NCBI GenBank assembly: GCA_030665795.1
Contig: DAOUZD010000027.1
Coordinates: forward strand, 1-8,462
Direction of reading: 5' to 3'
Length of the DNA: 8,462 bases
From: Dehalococcoides sp.
GTDB lineage: Bacteria; Chloroflexota; Dehalococcoidia; Dehalococcoidales; RBG-16-60-22
Part shown: one piece after another, positions 7,094 through 8,462 of the stretch
Layout of the letters: every line of letters begins with the position of its first letter
Position numbering within the stretch: position 1 is the stretch's first letter
Program-made: the position numbers and the translations under genes
The notes under the pieces: model-generated
Seen by the model: the letters and a program-made list of their open reading frames with translations, nothing else
What the model was told of the DNA's origin: nothing
Database searches by the model: none

Positions 7094-8462
7094 TTTCTTC
7101 GGTTACCTCTTTCCCGGACGAGTCTTCGCTAACTTCAGGCTCTGCTTCCAATTTGGGGATTTCTTCTATCGTTTCCTCGGTAGAGATTACCTTTACCTCT
7201 TTTTCATTAATCACTTCAAGGGCAAGCCCTAAACTTTGTAGCTCCTTAACCAGCACCTTAAAAGATTCCGGCACACCCGGCTGGAGAATATCCTCGCCTT
7301 TAATTATCGCTTCGTAGGCTTTAGCTCGCCCGTTTATATCGTCCGATTTAATGGTCAGTATTTCTTGAAGGTTGTGGGCAGCGCCATAGGCTTCTAATGC
7401 CCATACCTCCATCTCACCAAAGCGCTGACCCCCAAATTGGGCCTTCCCGCCTAAGGGTTGCTGGGTAATTAGTGAATATGGTCCGGTAGAGCGGGAGTGA
7501 ACCTTATCCTCGACTAGGTGAATTAGCTTCATCATATAAATATTACCTACGGTTATCGGCTGGTCAAACGGCTCACCAGTGCGTCCATCACGGAGGGTGA
7601 CCTTGCCGAAAATAGGTGGGCTGGATTTCCCTTCGGCATTTACCTTTTCCACGACTTGCATTAGCTCTTGTCGGTTAAGGTCGCTACTGGCGATGCCCAG
7701 TTCCTCGAGCCAAAGACGCAGGCAGACCTCTCTTGCCTCTCCCGGGTAGTCATCGCTGAAGACTCTCTCTCCGTCGTAGCCTCGGCTTTTCACCCATGCC
7801 TTAGCCAGCTCCAGTTGTATCATAGCGCTCTTACTATCAAGCGTATGGTTAACCGCCACTGCTTTTTGCGCCAGCCAGGCCCTGGCTAGGGCGTCCTCAA
7901 TCGCCACGTCATTAGCGCCATCAAAGACAGGGGTGAGTACTTTGAAACCCAGCGTCTGGGCAGCCCACCCCAGATGAGTTTCCAAAACTTGCCCAATGTT
8001 CATCCGTGACGGGACGCCGATAGGGTCGAGGATAATGTCTACCGGGGTACCGTCAGGCAGGAAAGGCATGTCCTCTTCGGGGGCGATGAGGGCAACGACT
8101 CCCTTGTTGCCGTGCCGTCCGGCCAGTTTATCCCCTACGGAGATTTTTCGTTTCTGGGCAATCCACACCTGTACCCACTCGTTAACCCCGGCTGGCAAGT
8201 CATCACCCGCGTCTCTACGAGAGTAGATTTTTACATTGATTACTTTACCCCACTCGCCGTGAGGCACTCGCAACGAGGTATCTTTGACATCCCGGGCTTT
8301 CTCACCGAAGATAGCCCGCAGCAGTTTCTCCTCCGCCGATAACTCGGTCTCTCCCCTTGGGGTAATTTTACCGACTAGGGTATCATCGGGACCTACTTCG
8401 GCACCAATCCGAATAATACCAGTTTCGTCGAGCTCGCGCAGGCTTTCTTCACCGACATTGGG
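7080..8462 (-). CDS. rpoB: DNA-directed RNA polymerase subunit beta (RpoB), C-terminal 460 residues
   Basis: This is the 3' part of rpoB; the frame is open through the right edge, so the start and the rifampicin region are outside the window. Numbering from the edge, residues 31-36 (GKITPR) begin the recognisable family sequence. [14 protein letters not shown] holds K112 and K120, the two active-site lysines that contact the initiating and incoming nucleotides. [12 protein letters not shown] and [16 protein letters not shown] follow, then [31 protein letters not shown], described here by its ends only as the switch and clamp-contact region near 325-355. Between TPVFDGA (about 177-183) and RDGRTGEPF (about 291-299) the linker is roughly 78 residues longer than in Bacillus. 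The C-terminus ends in a Glu-rich tail of about 40 residues. The TAA stop lies inside rpoC, a 14-bp overlap that implies coupled translation of beta and beta'. Confidence 0.98.
   Translation of the reverse strand, partial: PNVGEESLRELDETGIIRIGAEVGPDDTLVGKITPRGETELSAEEKLLRAIFGEKARDVKDTSLRVPHGEWGKVINVKIYSRRDAGDDLPAGVNEWVQVWIAQKRKISVGDKLAGRHGNKGVVALIAPEEDMPFLPDGTPVDIILDPIGVPSRMNIGQVLETHLGWAAQTLGFKVLTPVFDGANDVAIEDALARAWLAQKAVAVNHTLDSKSAMIQLELAKAWVKSRGYDGERVFSDDYPGEAREVCLRLWLEELGIASSDLNRQELMQVVEKVNAEGKSSPPIFGKVTLRDGRTGEPFDQPITVGNIYMMKLIHLVEDKVHSRSTGPYSLITQQPLGGKAQFGGQRFGEMEVWALEAYGAAHNLQEILTIKSDDINGRAKAYEAIIKGEDILQPGVPESFKVLVKELQSLGLALEVINEKEVKVISTEETIEEIPKLEAEPEVSEDSSGKEVTEENAGS

Noticed and set aside
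7080..8273. A complete short gene starting at the TTG at 8273
   Set aside because: The same frame continues to the right edge with clear RpoB sequence, so the TTG is an internal leucine codon.

Overview
This window looks like chromosomal core DNA from an uncultured or anaerobic bacterium, most likely Chloroflexota (Dehalococcoidia-like). That placement is an inference. It rests on the overall look of RpoB and RpoC, an Actinobacteria/Chloroflexota-style coiled-coil insert in RpoC, no gammaproteobacterial insert in the RpoC trigger loop, and QueH as the epoxyqueuosine reductase. No rRNA is present to settle it. I see no mobile element, tRNA or CRISPR array.

Layout from right to left, following transcription on the minus strand: the C-terminal 460 codons of rpoB (running off the right edge), complete rpoC, and complete ruvB. 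The three are packed with overlaps of 14 bp and 4 bp and very probably form one transcription unit. ruvB has no ATG, GTG or TTG that could give a full-length protein. The best candidate start is an ATA that overlaps the rpoC TAG stop as ATAG. The block ends at a perfect 9-bp inverted repeat lying between ruvB and an oppositely oriented gene.

That plus-strand gene (1039-1917, 292 aa) has a strong ribosome binding site, a TTG start and an extended -10 promoter. I do not recognise its function; some motifs hint at a CoA-transferase/LUD-like fold. It ends 5 bp from the ruvB stop and starts 112 bp from the divergent queH. queH (epoxyqueuosine reductase, last step of queuosine synthesis) overlaps by ATGA with a gene for a secreted, lipid-anchored thermonuclease that is cut by the left edge of the window.

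The most notable points are the ATA start inferred for ruvB, a six-unit 12-residue (36-bp) degenerate tandem repeat in an acidic C-terminal tail of RpoC, an enlarged segment in RpoB, a possible leaderless queH promoter lying on a small palindrome, and the unrecognised 292-aa protein. The window is otherwise ordinary housekeeping DNA, and I found no convincing new multi-gene system.
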